This document shows positions 16,449 to 25,129 of a stretch of 55,478 nt of DNA, in pieces; position 1 is the stretch's first letter, and each line of letters starts with the position of its first letter. A model generated the notes under the pieces. It worked only from the letters and a program-made list of their open reading frames with translations, searched no databases and was not told the origin of the DNA. Made by a program: the position numbers and the translations under genes. Origin of the DNA: Mycobacterium gordonae (GTDB lineage: Bacteria > Actinomycetota > Actinomycetes > Mycobacteriales > Mycobacteriaceae); NCBI RefSeq assembly GCF_002101675.1, contig NZ_LQOY01000119.1, positions 1-55,478 of the forward strand, written 5' to 3'.

Positions 16449-17468
16449 GTGCTGTCGCAAGTCGGAATCGCCCTGCCGGTGCTGGCCGCGCCGATGGCCG
16501 GCGGCCCCACCACTGCCGCGATGGTGATCGCCGCGGGCCGCGCCGGCAGTCTGGGCATGGTCGCGGCCGGCTACAAGACGGTGCACGCCGTCGAGGAACA
16601 ACTCAGGCAGGTGCGCGCCGAATCGATCCCGTTCGGCGTCAACGTCTTTGCACCCAACCCACTGCCGGTCGACGCCGAGCTTTATCGCTGGTATGCCGAT
16701 GAGATCCAACGCGACGCCGTGCGGTTCGGCCTGACGCTGCCGACCGAACCGATCGAAGACGACGATAGTTTCGACGACAAGATCCAGTTGCTCCTCGACG
16801 ATCCGGTCCCGTTGGTGAGTTTCACGTTCGGCATCCCGTCGCCGCGGGTGATCAAGGCGCTGCAGGAGGCGGACACCATCGTCGTGCAGACCGTCACCAA
16901 CCGGACTGAGGCCATTGCCGCTCGAGACGCCGGCGTCGACGCCTTGGCGGTCCAGGCCCACACCGCGGGCGGGCATTCCGGCACCCTCACCCCGACCGAG
17001 CCGCTGGTCCCGACCCCGATCACCACCCTCGTCGCGGAGATCACCCGGGCGGTCGAGCTTCCGGTTATCGCTGGTGGCGGCCTGGCCACCCCGCAGGCGG
17101 TGGCCGAGGTCATCCACGCCGGCGCCGCGGCGGCCGTCGTCGGCACCGTCCTGCTGCGCGCGACCGAAAGCGGTGCATCGCCCACCCACCAGGCGGCCCT
17201 GGTCGACCCGGCCCGCACCGAAACCGTGCTCACCCGCGCGTTCACCGGCCGGCCGGCCCGCGGCCTGCGCAACGCCTTCATCGACGCGCACGAAGCCGAC
17301 GCGCCGTGGGGCTATCCCGCCATCCACCACCTCACCAGCCCGCTGCGCAAGGCCGCGGCCGCTGCCGGTCAACCGGACTTCGTCCACCTGTGGGCGGGCA
17401 CCGGCTACCGGCACGCGACCGACGAACCCACCGCCGACATCCTGGGGCGCCTCGCCGGCAAGCTGTGA
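16449..17468 (+). CDS. Nitronate monooxygenase/2-nitropropane dioxygenase family, FMN-dependent
   Basis: 339 residues from GTG 16449, 5 bp after the TetR stop. TIM-barrel NMO signatures are present: LAAPMAGGPTTAAMV at the N terminus, GVNVFAP, TVTNRTEAIAARDAGVDALAVQ, the AHTAGGHSG motif with the putative catalytic His, PVIAGGGLATPQAVAEVI, and AAAVVGTVLLRATE for FMN phosphate. It oxidises alkyl nitronates in known members; physiological substrates in mycobacteria are unclear. It lies between TetR and icd2, where M. tuberculosis has no gene that I recall. Confidence 0.85.
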   Translation: MLSQVGIALPVLAAPMAGGPTTAAMVIAAGRAGSLGMVAAGYKTVHAVEEQLRQVRAESIPFGVNVFAPNPLPVDAELYRWYADEIQRDAVRFGLTLPTEPIEDDDSFDDKIQLLLDDPVPLVSFTFGIPSPRVIKALQEADTIVVQTVTNRTEAIAARDAGVDALAVQAHTAGGHSGTLTPTEPLVPTPITTLVAEITRAVELPVIAGGGLATPQAVAEVIHAGAAAAVVGTVLLRATESGASPTHQAALVDPARTETVLTRAFTGRPARGLRNAFIDAHEADAPWGYPAIHHLTSPLRKAAAAAGQPDFVHLWAGTGYRHATDEPTADILGRLAGKL

Positions 17469-17653
17469 TCAGGTGTGCCGTGCCGCCTCCTGGACGAGTT
17501 GGACGCGCGAGGCGTCACCTACCCATCAGGTTTGACCCGCTGCGCTGAGGCAAAACCGACCCTGCGGGTATGCCCGATAGAGCGCGCCGCGATACTAGGA
17601 GCCGCGACAACGCTAGGCCCGTCAACACCTCAACTGACGCCGGGAGAACACGC

Positions 17654-19891
17654 ATGAGCGCCGAGCAGCCGACCATCATCTACACGCTGACCGACGAGGC
17701 GCCACTGCTGGCGACCTACGCATTTCTGCCGATCGTCCGGGCCTTCGCCGAACCGGCGGGCATCACCATCAAGACCAGTGACATCTCGGTGGCGGCCCGC
17801 ATCCTGGCACAGTTCCCCGACCGGCTCAGCGAGGATCAGCGCGTCCCGGACAACCTGGGCGAGCTGGGCAAGCTGACTCAGGACCCGGACACCAACATCA
17901 TCAAGCTGCCCAACATCAGCGCGTCGGTGCCGCAGCTGGTGTCGGCCATCAAGGAATTGCAGGGCAAGGGCTACAACATCCCGGACTTCCCGGAGAATCC
18001 CAAGACCGACGAGGAAAAGGAAATCCGCAAGCGCTACGCCAATTGCCTTGGCAGCGCGGTGAACCCGGTGCTACGCGAGGGCAATTCCGACCGTCGCGCC
18101 CCGAAGGCGGTCAAGGAGTACGCGCGCAAGCACCCGCACAGCATGGGCGAGTGGTCGATGGCGTCGCGCACCCACGTGGCGACCATGAAGCACGGCGACT
18201 TCTACCACGGCGAGAAGTCGATGACGCTGGACCGGGCGCGCAACGTGAAGATGGTGCTGGAGACCAAGAGCGGGGAGACGCTCGAGCTCAAGCCGAAGGT
18301 CGAGCTGCTCGAAGGCGATGTCATCGACAGCATGTTCATGAGCAGGCAGGCACTGCTCGACTTCTACGAAGAGCAGATGGAGGACGCACGCAAGACCGGC
18401 GTGATGTTCTCGTTGCATGTCAAGGCGACCATGATGAAGGTCAGCCATCCGATCGTGTTCGGGCACGCGGTACGCATCTTCTACAAGGACGCCTTCGAGA
18501 AGCACCAGGAGTTGTTCGACGAGCTGGGCGTCAACGTCAACAACGGGTTGGTCGATCTGTACAACAAGATCGAGTCGCTTCCGGCGTCACAGCACGACGA
18601 GATCATCCGCGACCTGCATGCCTGCCACGAGCACCGGCCCGAACTGGCGATGGTCGACTCGGCCAAGGGCATCTCGAACTTTCACTCGCCCAGCGACGTG
18701 ATCGTCGATGCCTCCATGCCGGCGATGATCCGTGCCGGCGGCAAGATGTGGGGCGCCGACGGGCGGCCGAAGGACACCAAGGCCGTCAACCCGGAGTCCA
18801 CCTTCTCCCGGATCTATCAGGAGATCATCAACTTCTGTAAGACCAACGGCCAGTTCGACCCGAGGACCATGGGCACCGTCCCCAACGTCGGACTGATGGC
18901 ACAGCAGGCCGAGGAATACGGCTCGCACGACAAGACGTTCGAGATTCCCGAGGAGGGCGTCGCCAACATCGTCGACATCGACACCGGCGAGGTGCTGCTG
19001 AGCCAGAACGTCGAAGAAGGTGACATCTGGCGGATGCCGATCGTTCGCGACGAACCGATTCGCGACTGGGTCAAACTGGCCGTCAACCGGGCGCGCAACT
19101 CCGGGATGCCGGTGCTGTTCTGGCTCGACCCGTACCGGCCGCACGAGAACGAACTGATCAAGAAGGTCAAGACGTACCTGCAAGAACACGACACCGAGGG
19201 ACTCGACATCCAGATCATGTCTCAGGTGCGTTCCATGCGGTACACCCTGGAGCGACTGGTTCGCGGCCTCGACACCATCGCCGCCACCGGCAACATCCTG
19301 CGTGACTACCTCACCGACCTGTTCCCGATCCTGGAGTTGGGCACCAGCGCCAAGATGCTGTCCATCGTCCCGTTGATGGCCGGCGGCGGCATGTACGAAA
19401 CCGGGGCCGGCGGTTCGGCGCCCAAACACGTCCACCAGCTGGTGGAGGAGAACCACCTGCGCTGGGACTCCCTCGGCGAATTCCTGGCGCTGGGCGCGTG
19501 TTTCGAGGACATCGGCATCAAGACCGGCAACGAGCGCGCCAAGATCCTGGGCAAGACGCTGGATGCCGCGATCGGCACGCTGCTGGAGAACGACAAGAGC
19601 CCGTCCCGCAAGACCGGCGAGCTCGACAACCGGGGCAGCCAGTTCTACCTCGCCCTGTACTGGGCCCAAGAGCTCGCCGCGCAGGACGACGACAACGAGC
19701 TGAAGAAGCACTTCGCCGCGCTCGCCGACGCATTGGCCAAGAACGAAGACGCCATCGTCAGCGAATTGAACGCGGTACAGGGCGAGGAGGCCGACATCGG
19801 TGGCTATTACTACCCGGACCCGGACAAAACCACAGCGGTGATGCGGCCGAGCAAGACGCTCAACGACGCGCTGGCAGCCGCGCGGGACTAG
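17654..19891 (+). CDS. icd2: Monomeric NADP-dependent isocitrate dehydrogenase
   Basis: 745 residues from ATG 17654, with GGGAG about 8 bp upstream; an upstream start at 17570 would add 28 unrelated residues. The protein begins MSAEQPTIIYTLTDEAPLLATYAFLP and carries family blocks such as SMTLDRARNVKMVL, KVSHPIVFGHAV, FHSPSDVIVDASMPAMIRAGGKMWG and FWLDPYRPHENELI, typical of the monomeric 80-kDa ICDH. It converts isocitrate to 2-oxoglutarate in the TCA cycle with NADP+. Length equals that of M. tuberculosis Rv0066c. The stop overlaps the end of the convergent dioxygenase gene by 4 bp. Confidence 0.95.
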   Translation: MSAEQPTIIYTLTDEAPLLATYAFLPIVRAFAEPAGITIKTSDISVAARILAQFPDRLSEDQRVPDNLGELGKLTQDPDTNIIKLPNISASVPQLVSAIKELQGKGYNIPDFPENPKTDEEKEIRKRYANCLGSAVNPVLREGNSDRRAPKAVKEYARKHPHSMGEWSMASRTHVATMKHGDFYHGEKSMTLDRARNVKMVLETKSGETLELKPKVELLEGDVIDSMFMSRQALLDFYEEQMEDARKTGVMFSLHVKATMMKVSHPIVFGHAVRIFYKDAFEKHQELFDELGVNVNNGLVDLYNKIESLPASQHDEIIRDLHACHEHRPELAMVDSAKGISNFHSPSDVIVDASMPAMIRAGGKMWGADGRPKDTKAVNPESTFSRIYQEIINFCKTNGQFDPRTMGTVPNVGLMAQQAEEYGSHDKTFEIPEEGVANIVDIDTGEVLLSQNVEEGDIWRMPIVRDEPIRDWVKLAVNRARNSGMPVLFWLDPYRPHENELIKKVKTYLQEHDTEGLDIQIMSQVRSMRYTLERLVRGLDTIAATGNILRDYLTDLFPILELGTSAKMLSIVPLMAGGGMYETGAGGSAPKHVHQLVEENHLRWDSLGEFLALGACFEDIGIKTGNERAKILGKTLDAAIGTLLENDKSPSRKTGELDNRGSQFYLALYWAQELAAQDDDNELKKHFAALADALAKNEDAIVSELNAVQGEEADIGGYYYPDPDKTTAVMRPSKTLNDALAAARD

Positions 19892-20874
19892 TTTGTGGCT
19901 CCTGCCAGGGCGGGCACCGTGCCTTCCCGGTGCCACAACGACTGCGCGCCGACTTTGAACTGAGCGAGTTTGTCCAGGATCGTCTGCCCTTCGGGCGTGT
20001 GACCCCAGATGCTGATGCCCTGGTAAGTCGTCGGCTCCCACGTGGTTTCGTCGACGACGATCGGGTTCCAGCCGACCTCCCATTCGAAGCCGGAGGGCGT
20101 CACCGCATAGAAGGACAGTTCCCGGTCATTGGTGTGCTGGCCGACGCCGAGCGCCATCTCGAAGCCGAGTTCTTTGACCCGCTGATAGGCCGTAGTCATG
20201 TCGTCAAGGTCGGCGACCTGAATGTTGCAGTGCTGCACGCGGGTGCGAATCGGGTTGATCGGCAACCGGTTGACGGCCGCGATCGCCACCGAATGATGAC
20301 GCTCGTTGACCCGCAGAAAGCGGATCTTGAACTTCAGCCCGCTGATGGTTTCGTCGATGAAGTCACTCAGCCGGGCGTCGAACACCGTCTGGTAGTAGCC
20401 GCGCACCTGCTCCGGCTTCTTGCTGGTGAGAGCGACGTGACCCAATCCCGCAGCACCCGTGACGAATCCGCCGCGGATGTGAAGCGGGACGGTGCTGATC
20501 TTCGCCCGGGTGAAGATCTCCTGGGTCAGGCCGTTGGGCCCGGGGAAACGCACCAAGCGCTCGACACCACGCAATGCGCACTCCTCCCCGGTGCCATCGG
20601 CCACGGGGACACCGTGACCGGTGACGCGGGCCAGGATTTCGTCAAACACGTTGTGGTCGTCCACTTCCCAGCCCAGCGCGGTGACGTCTTCGGCGGGCCC
20701 GCGCCGCAGCAAGAAGCGGCATTCATGGTCATCGAGCCGGAATCGTTGAACGTCGGGCAGGGCGTCGTCGAGGTGCATGCCGAGGGCATCGCGACCGAAT
20801 CTGCGCCACTGCGCGAACTGGTTGGTCTCGATGACGAGGTAGCCCAGATGCACCTGGCCGAACACATCACGCAT
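19888..20874 (-). CDS. Type I (VOC) extradiol ring-cleavage dioxygenase, HsaC/BphC-like
   Basis: 328 residues in two repeated VOC modules. The three Fe(II) ligands are visible in the C-terminal module: His in GLGHVALTS (about 149), His in VQHCNIQV (about 216), and Glu in SGFEWEVGW (about 267). In this operon it is the expected enzyme for meta cleavage of a 2,3-dihydroxyphenylpropionate-type catechol. E. coli uses an unrelated class III enzyme (MhpB) for that step. Overlaps the hydrolase gene upstream by 8 bp, so co-translated. Confidence 0.88.
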   Translation of the reverse strand: MRDVFGQVHLGYLVIETNQFAQWRRFGRDALGMHLDDALPDVQRFRLDDHECRFLLRRGPAEDVTALGWEVDDHNVFDEILARVTGHGVPVADGTGEECALRGVERLVRFPGPNGLTQEIFTRAKISTVPLHIRGGFVTGAAGLGHVALTSKKPEQVRGYYQTVFDARLSDFIDETISGLKFKIRFLRVNERHHSVAIAAVNRLPINPIRTRVQHCNIQVADLDDMTTAYQRVKELGFEMALGVGQHTNDRELSFYAVTPSGFEWEVGWNPIVVDETTWEPTTYQGISIWGHTPEGQTILDKLAQFKVGAQSLWHREGTVPALAGATN

Positions 20875-21742
20875 GAGCCAACCTCGAATCCGGTTGCAGG
20901 AACTCGCTGACCAACTGGTTGAACAACTCCGCGCGTTCCCACTGCAACCAGTGGCCGGTATGAGAGGTCATCACCAGTTCGGCGTTGGGCATCATGTTGA
21001 GCAACATCGGACCTCCCGCGGGTCGATTGACCTTGTCGTCACGTCCCCACAGCACCAAAGTCGGTGTCTGCAGACGCTTCAACCGCGCATCGCGGGTGAG
21101 GTCCATGCGCCAGAGCGTGCGCAACGCTTGCGGTCCCGAAGGGCGGCGCAACGGTGGATTGGCGACCACCTCGGGTTCGATCGACGCCTCGTAGCGCAGG
21201 TCGATCAGCTCGTCCGGCACCGAATCGCCCTCGTACACAAGGTAGGTGCGGATGAACGTCGCAAGCTTCTGCCGGCTCGGGCCCTCGCCGCCGTAATAGG
21301 ACAGCAGACTGGTGAGCCCGGCAGTGGGCAGCGCCCGGGTGGTACCGATCCCCCCGGGTCCCATCAGGACCAGCTTGTCCACCCGGTTTGGGCTGTCCAG
21401 GGCCAGGCGCAGTGCCGCGGCACCGCCATAGGAGTTGCCGATCAGATGCGCGGTCGGAAGGCCTAGTTCGTCGAGCAGGCCGCGGATCGCCGCGGCGAGG
21501 TGGCCGAACGGATCGGACTGGTCCAGCGTCTTGGTGGAGCGCCCGTAACCGGGCATGTCGGGAACGATCACCCGGAACCGCTGTGCCAGTGCGTCGATGT
21601 TGCGGGAGTAATTCGACAAACCCGAGGCGCCGGGCCCGCCACCGTGCAGCAGCACAACGGGGCGTCCGCTGCCGGTCGCGGCGTAGAAGATCGGTTGGCC
21701 GTTGACGACGACCGTCCGTTCGGCCAATTCGGTGCTGGTCAT
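20867..21742 (-). CDS. mhpC: Meta-cleavage product (C-C bond) hydrolase, MhpC/HsaD/BphD-like
   Basis: 291 residues, alpha/beta hydrolase. HGGGPGASGLSNYSRN forms the oxyanion region typical of meta-cleavage product hydrolases, GNSYGGAAAL holds the nucleophile Ser, WGRDDKVNRPAGG the acid, and TGHWLQWERAE the His. It cleaves the ring-opened dienoate to a hydroxypentadienoate and a dicarboxylic acid. Set between the dioxygenase and the monooxygenase genes with overlaps on both sides (8 and 4 bp). Confidence 0.88.
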   Translation of the reverse strand: MTSTELAERTVVVNGQPIFYAATGSGRPVVLLHGGGPGASGLSNYSRNIDALAQRFRVIVPDMPGYGRSTKTLDQSDPFGHLAAAIRGLLDELGLPTAHLIGNSYGGAAALRLALDSPNRVDKLVLMGPGGIGTTRALPTAGLTSLLSYYGGEGPSRQKLATFIRTYLVYEGDSVPDELIDLRYEASIEPEVVANPPLRRPSGPQALRTLWRMDLTRDARLKRLQTPTLVLWGRDDKVNRPAGGPMLLNMMPNAELVMTSHTGHWLQWERAELFNQLVSEFLQPDSRLAHA

Positions 21743-23304
21743 GCCGGAACTCCGTTCACCAGGACTGAAGTGTCGGCGCAGTACAGGCCCTGCGGTGGTG
21801 GCGGCAACGCCTGCCCGGAATCCGCTGCGGCATAGATGAATCCGTCTGGGCGCACAATTGCCGCGGCAGCCTTGTGCTGGCCGAGCCAGGCGGTCAGGGT
21901 GGCGTCGCGGACCGGGCGGTCAATGACGCCGCGCCCTATCCACGCCTGCGCGCCGGCCGGTAGGGCACCGGTATGCAGTAAGGTCCAGCGGCCTTGCAGA
22001 AGGTCGTCGAGGCGCGTCTCGGCGCCGGAGTCGTCGGCAACCCAGGGCTGAATGATCTGCCGCCCCTGCGCTTTGTGACCGCCGGAGGCGAAGAATCCGT
22101 CAGGGTAGTGAGCCTCGGGGACCCAGTACAGCTTTTGGCCCTGCCGGGTTATCGCCGGCACTTTGGTGATCGCCCGGAGTAAGTGGTTACGGACGGCCGC
22201 CAGCATCTTGTTGTGCTCGGTGATGACGCGGCCCATCAGCACGGCCCGCCTGGTCACCTCGATCACATGCGGTTTGCGTTCTGTCTCATAGGAATTGAGC
22301 AGTGCTTCGGGTGCCTGCCCGCGTAGCACCGCAGCCAGCTTCCAGCACAGGTTGGCGACGTCGCGGACTCCCGCGGCCATGCCCTGTCCGATCCACGGCG
22401 GCATGGCATGTGCGGCATCACCGGCTAGGAACACCCGGCCCACCCGCCACCGGTCGGCGGTGCGGACATGGTGGCTGTAGATCACCGCGCGCAGAATTTT
22501 GACGTGCTCGTCGGTGATGCCCTGTTCATTGAGCACCTTCCAGACGGCCTCATCGCTGACCAGATTTTCGTCCGACTCCCCGGAACGGGCCGGGTACTCC
22601 CAGCGGTGGTGTCCCAGCGGTGTCGGGCAGTCGACGGTGGGGCGAGCGGGATTGCAGTGGAACCTGAGCCGGTCGTGGGCGTCCCATTCTTTGATCACCT
22701 CGGTGTCGATGACCACCCACCGCTCGGTATACGTCTTGCCCGAATACCCGACACCCAGTTGCCCGCGCGTCGGTGACGAGCCGCCGTCAGCGGCGATCAC
22801 GTAACGGGCTCGGACCCGTTTGAACAGGTCGGAGCGGAGATCGGCCAGCATCAACTCAACGTGGTCGCCTTTGTTCACGACCCGCAGGCACTCGTGCTCG
22901 AGCATCAGCTCGACGTTGTCGAAACGGGCCACTCCCTCGCGTAGGACATGGTCGACCGCCGGCTGATAGATGAACTGCTGCGGCGGATGCCCGCAACCGT
23001 GCCCGGCGATGATCGTCTCGTAGAACGGGGCTCCGTCGGCGTCCACGAAAGCGACCGGGCGGTCGGGCAGCATGTCCTGCTGAAGCCGGTCGGCAAGGCC
23101 CACCGACTGCCATATCCGCATCACCTCCTCATCGGTGGAGATGGCCCGCGCCCGGTTGTAGACGTCCGGATCACGCTCGACGACAACAACTTTCAATCCT
23201 TGCCGACCCAACAGGTTGGCGGCCGTGGCACCGACGGGCCCGTAACCGACGATCGCCACGTCGTAGGCCGGGGCGGAACAGGCTGATGATCCCGAATCGC
23301 TCAC
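21739..23304 (-). CDS. mhpA: 3-(3-hydroxyphenyl)propionate hydroxylase-type FAD monooxygenase
   Basis: 521 residues. FAD/NADPH aromatic hydroxylase motifs: VAIVGYGPVGATAANLLGRQG (GxGxxG), YVIAADGGSSPTRGQLG (DG motif), and GRVFLAGDAAHAMPPWIGQGM (GD motif). The family hydroxylates 3-(3-hydroxyphenyl)propionate or hydroxycinnamate to the catechol. It is the first gene of the minus-strand operon and is divergent from the hydratase gene. The 101-bp gap holds two operator-like repeats. The initiation region has no strong SD; ATG 23304 is the first reasonable start. Confidence 0.88.
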   Translation of the reverse strand: MSDSGSSACSAPAYDVAIVGYGPVGATAANLLGRQGLKVVVVERDPDVYNRARAISTDEEVMRIWQSVGLADRLQQDMLPDRPVAFVDADGAPFYETIIAGHGCGHPPQQFIYQPAVDHVLREGVARFDNVELMLEHECLRVVNKGDHVELMLADLRSDLFKRVRARYVIAADGGSSPTRGQLGVGYSGKTYTERWVVIDTEVIKEWDAHDRLRFHCNPARPTVDCPTPLGHHRWEYPARSGESDENLVSDEAVWKVLNEQGITDEHVKILRAVIYSHHVRTADRWRVGRVFLAGDAAHAMPPWIGQGMAAGVRDVANLCWKLAAVLRGQAPEALLNSYETERKPHVIEVTRRAVLMGRVITEHNKMLAAVRNHLLRAITKVPAITRQGQKLYWVPEAHYPDGFFASGGHKAQGRQIIQPWVADDSGAETRLDDLLQGRWTLLHTGALPAGAQAWIGRGVIDRPVRDATLTAWLGQHKAAAAIVRPDGFIYAAADSGQALPPPPQGLYCADTSVLVNGVPA

Positions 23305-23343
23305 TGCTGACTCTCATTCTCTGGGTGTCGTCGTCGACACTTG

Positions 23344-23365
23344 TACCGTAGTGATCCCTACGGTA
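23344..23365. promoter_or_regulatory. Operator-like palindrome 1 between the divergent mhp operons
   Basis: TACCGTAG, 6 bp, CTACGGTA: perfect 8-bp arms. Its core GTAGTGATCCCTAC recurs 20 bp further on. It sits in the 101-bp divergent promoter region between the monooxygenase and hydratase genes. Confidence 0.62.
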
Positions 23366-23367
23366 AT

Positions 23368-23381
23368 GTAATGATCGCTAC
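23368..23381. promoter_or_regulatory. Operator-like repeat 2 between the divergent mhp operons
   Basis: GTAATGATCGCTAC matches the core of the neighbouring palindrome at 11 of 14 positions. It is exactly 20 bp away, about two helical turns, so two regulator dimers could bind the same DNA face. It ends 24 bp before GTG 23406. Confidence 0.55.
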
Positions 23382-23405
23382 AGAGTCAAGACCTTAGGAG
23401 ATCTC

Positions 23406-24173
23406 GTGCTCACCGATACCGCCGAAGCGCTCTGGATCGCCGCACGCGATCGCGCCCCGATCCGCCCACCGACCGAATGCGCTCCCGGACTCAACCTCGC
23501 GGATGCCTATGCGATTCAGCAGCTCAATCTGCGGCGACGCATCGGCGCCGGCGCGTTGCTGGTGGGCCGCAAGATCGGCCTGACCTCGAAGCCCATGCAG
23601 GCACTGCTCGGCGTCAGCGAACCGGATTTCGGGTTCATCCTCGACGACATGGTGATAGCCGGCGAAAGCGTCGACATCTCGCGATTCTGCAGTCCGCGAG
23701 TGGAGCCCGAGATCGCCTTTCTGCTGGGGGATTCGCTACGCGGCCCAGGCGTGACCGCCGCGGATGTCTACGCCGCAACACAATCCGTGGCCGTGGCGCT
23801 CGAGATCGTCGACAGCCGCATCGCGGACTGGCGACTCACCCTGGTCGACACCGTGGCGGACAATGCGAGTTCGGGCGCGGTGGCTATCGGCGAGTGGGTG
23901 CCCTTTACCGGCGACGTGCGCCTACCGCAGCTCGCCGCATCGCTGGTCCTCAACGGCACCGAGATCGACCGCGGCACCGGCGATGCGGTGATGGGCGACC
24001 CCGCAGCCGCCGTCGCCTGGCTGGCCAACACGCTGGCCGAATACGGCACCGAACTGGTCGCCGGCCAATTCGTCATGTCCGGATCGTTCACCACAGCCGC
24101 ATTCGTGACGCGGGGTGACGTCGCCGCCGCCACCATCGACACACTCGGCACCGTGTCCCTCGCCTTCGAATAG
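23406..24173 (+). CDS. mhpD: 2-keto-4-pentenoate hydratase
   Basis: 255 residues from GTG 23406, preceded by TTAGGAGA at a suitable distance. The family pattern is visible: LNLADAYAIQQLNLRRR, GRKIGLTSKPMQALLGV, PRVEPEIAFLLG, ALEIVDSRIADWRL and DNASSGAVAIG. It adds water to 2-hydroxypentadienoate to give 4-hydroxy-2-oxovalerate using a divalent metal. First gene of the plus-strand operon, followed 11 bp later by the aldehyde dehydrogenase gene. Confidence 0.9.
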   Translation: MLTDTAEALWIAARDRAPIRPPTECAPGLNLADAYAIQQLNLRRRIGAGALLVGRKIGLTSKPMQALLGVSEPDFGFILDDMVIAGESVDISRFCSPRVEPEIAFLLGDSLRGPGVTAADVYAATQSVAVALEIVDSRIADWRLTLVDTVADNASSGAVAIGEWVPFTGDVRLPQLAASLVLNGTEIDRGTGDAVMGDPAAAVAWLANTLAEYGTELVAGQFVMSGSFTTAAFVTRGDVAAATIDTLGTVSLAFE

Positions 24174-24184
24174 AGGAAACTGTT

Positions 24185-25129
24185 ATGGCGCAATACGATT
24201 GGCCGGTGGCGATCATCGGCTCGGGCAACATCGGCACCGACCTGATGATCAAGCTCCTGCGCAGCGACGGCCCGCTTCGCCTCGCCGCCATGGCCGGCGT
24301 CGACCCCCGGTCCGACGGACTGGCGCGCGCCCGGCGCTTCCACGTGCCCACCACGGCCGACGGCGTGGACGGACTGCTGTCCATGCCGCACTTCGCCGAT
24401 ATCAGGCTGGTGTTCGACGCCACCTCGGCCGGAGCCCACCGCGCCAACTGGGCGCGTCTGCAACCGACCGGGGTGCGCATGCTGGACCTCACCCCGGCCG
24501 CCGTCGGCCCCTACTGCGTCCCAGTGGTCAACCTCGACGCACACCACGACGTCAACAATCTGAACATGGTGACCTGCGGCGGCCAGTCGGCGGTGCCGAT
24601 CGTAGCCGCGGTCGCCGCGCACGGCATCGTCTCCTACGCCGAGATCGTCTCGGCCATCTCGTCGAAGTCCGCGGGCCCCGGGACCCGCGCGGGTATTGAC
24701 GAGTTCATCGAAACCACCTCGGCTGCCGTGCAATCCGTTGGCGGGGCGCAGCGGGCCAAGACCGTCATGATCCTCAACCCCGCGGACCCCCCGGTGCTCA
24801 TGCGCAACACCGTCTACTGTCTGGTTGACGGGAATGCCGATCATGCGGCGATCGAGGCGTCGATCGCCGACATGGTGGCCCGGGTCAACGCCTACGTGCC
24901 GGGCTACCGGCTCACCCAGGGTGTGCAGTTCGAAACCTTCACCGCCGAAAGCCCGTTGTACATTCCCGAGACCGGCAAGTTCACCGGAACCCGCGTCACC
25001 ACAATGCTCGAAGTCGCGGGGGCGGGTGACTACCTGCCCCCATATGCCGGCAACCTCGACATCATGACATCGGCCGCGCAGGCCACCGCGGAGCACATCG
25101 CCCGTCAAACGGTCGGAGCCGCAACATGA
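24185..25129 (+). CDS. mhpF: Acetaldehyde dehydrogenase (acylating)
   Basis: 314 residues. The NAD-binding motif is VAIIGSGNIGTDLMIKLLR, and the catalytic Cys is in NMVTCGGQSAVPIVAA (about residue 131). It converts acetaldehyde, NAD+ and CoA to acetyl-CoA, taking acetaldehyde from the aldolase MhpE through a shared tunnel in known complexes. Its stop overlaps the aldolase start by 4 bp (ATGA), as expected for a channelling pair. Confidence 0.92.
   Translation: MAQYDWPVAIIGSGNIGTDLMIKLLRSDGPLRLAAMAGVDPRSDGLARARRFHVPTTADGVDGLLSMPHFADIRLVFDATSAGAHRANWARLQPTGVRMLDLTPAAVGPYCVPVVNLDAHHDVNNLNMVTCGGQSAVPIVAAVAAHGIVSYAEIVSAISSKSAGPGTRAGIDEFIETTSAAVQSVGGAQRAKTVMILNPADPPVLMRNTVYCLVDGNADHAAIEASIADMVARVNAYVPGYRLTQGVQFETFTAESPLYIPETGKFTGTRVTTMLEVAGAGDYLPPYAGNLDIMTSAAQATAEHIARQTVGAAT

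Noticed and set aside
17570..17653. Extended icd2 start at 17570
   Set aside because: ATG 17654 gives the family-standard 745 residues and has an SD-like element.
18587..20083. Long minus-strand open frame opposite icd2
   Set aside because: Shadow of the GC-rich icd2 coding sequence; no recognisable domain, and icd2 is unambiguous.
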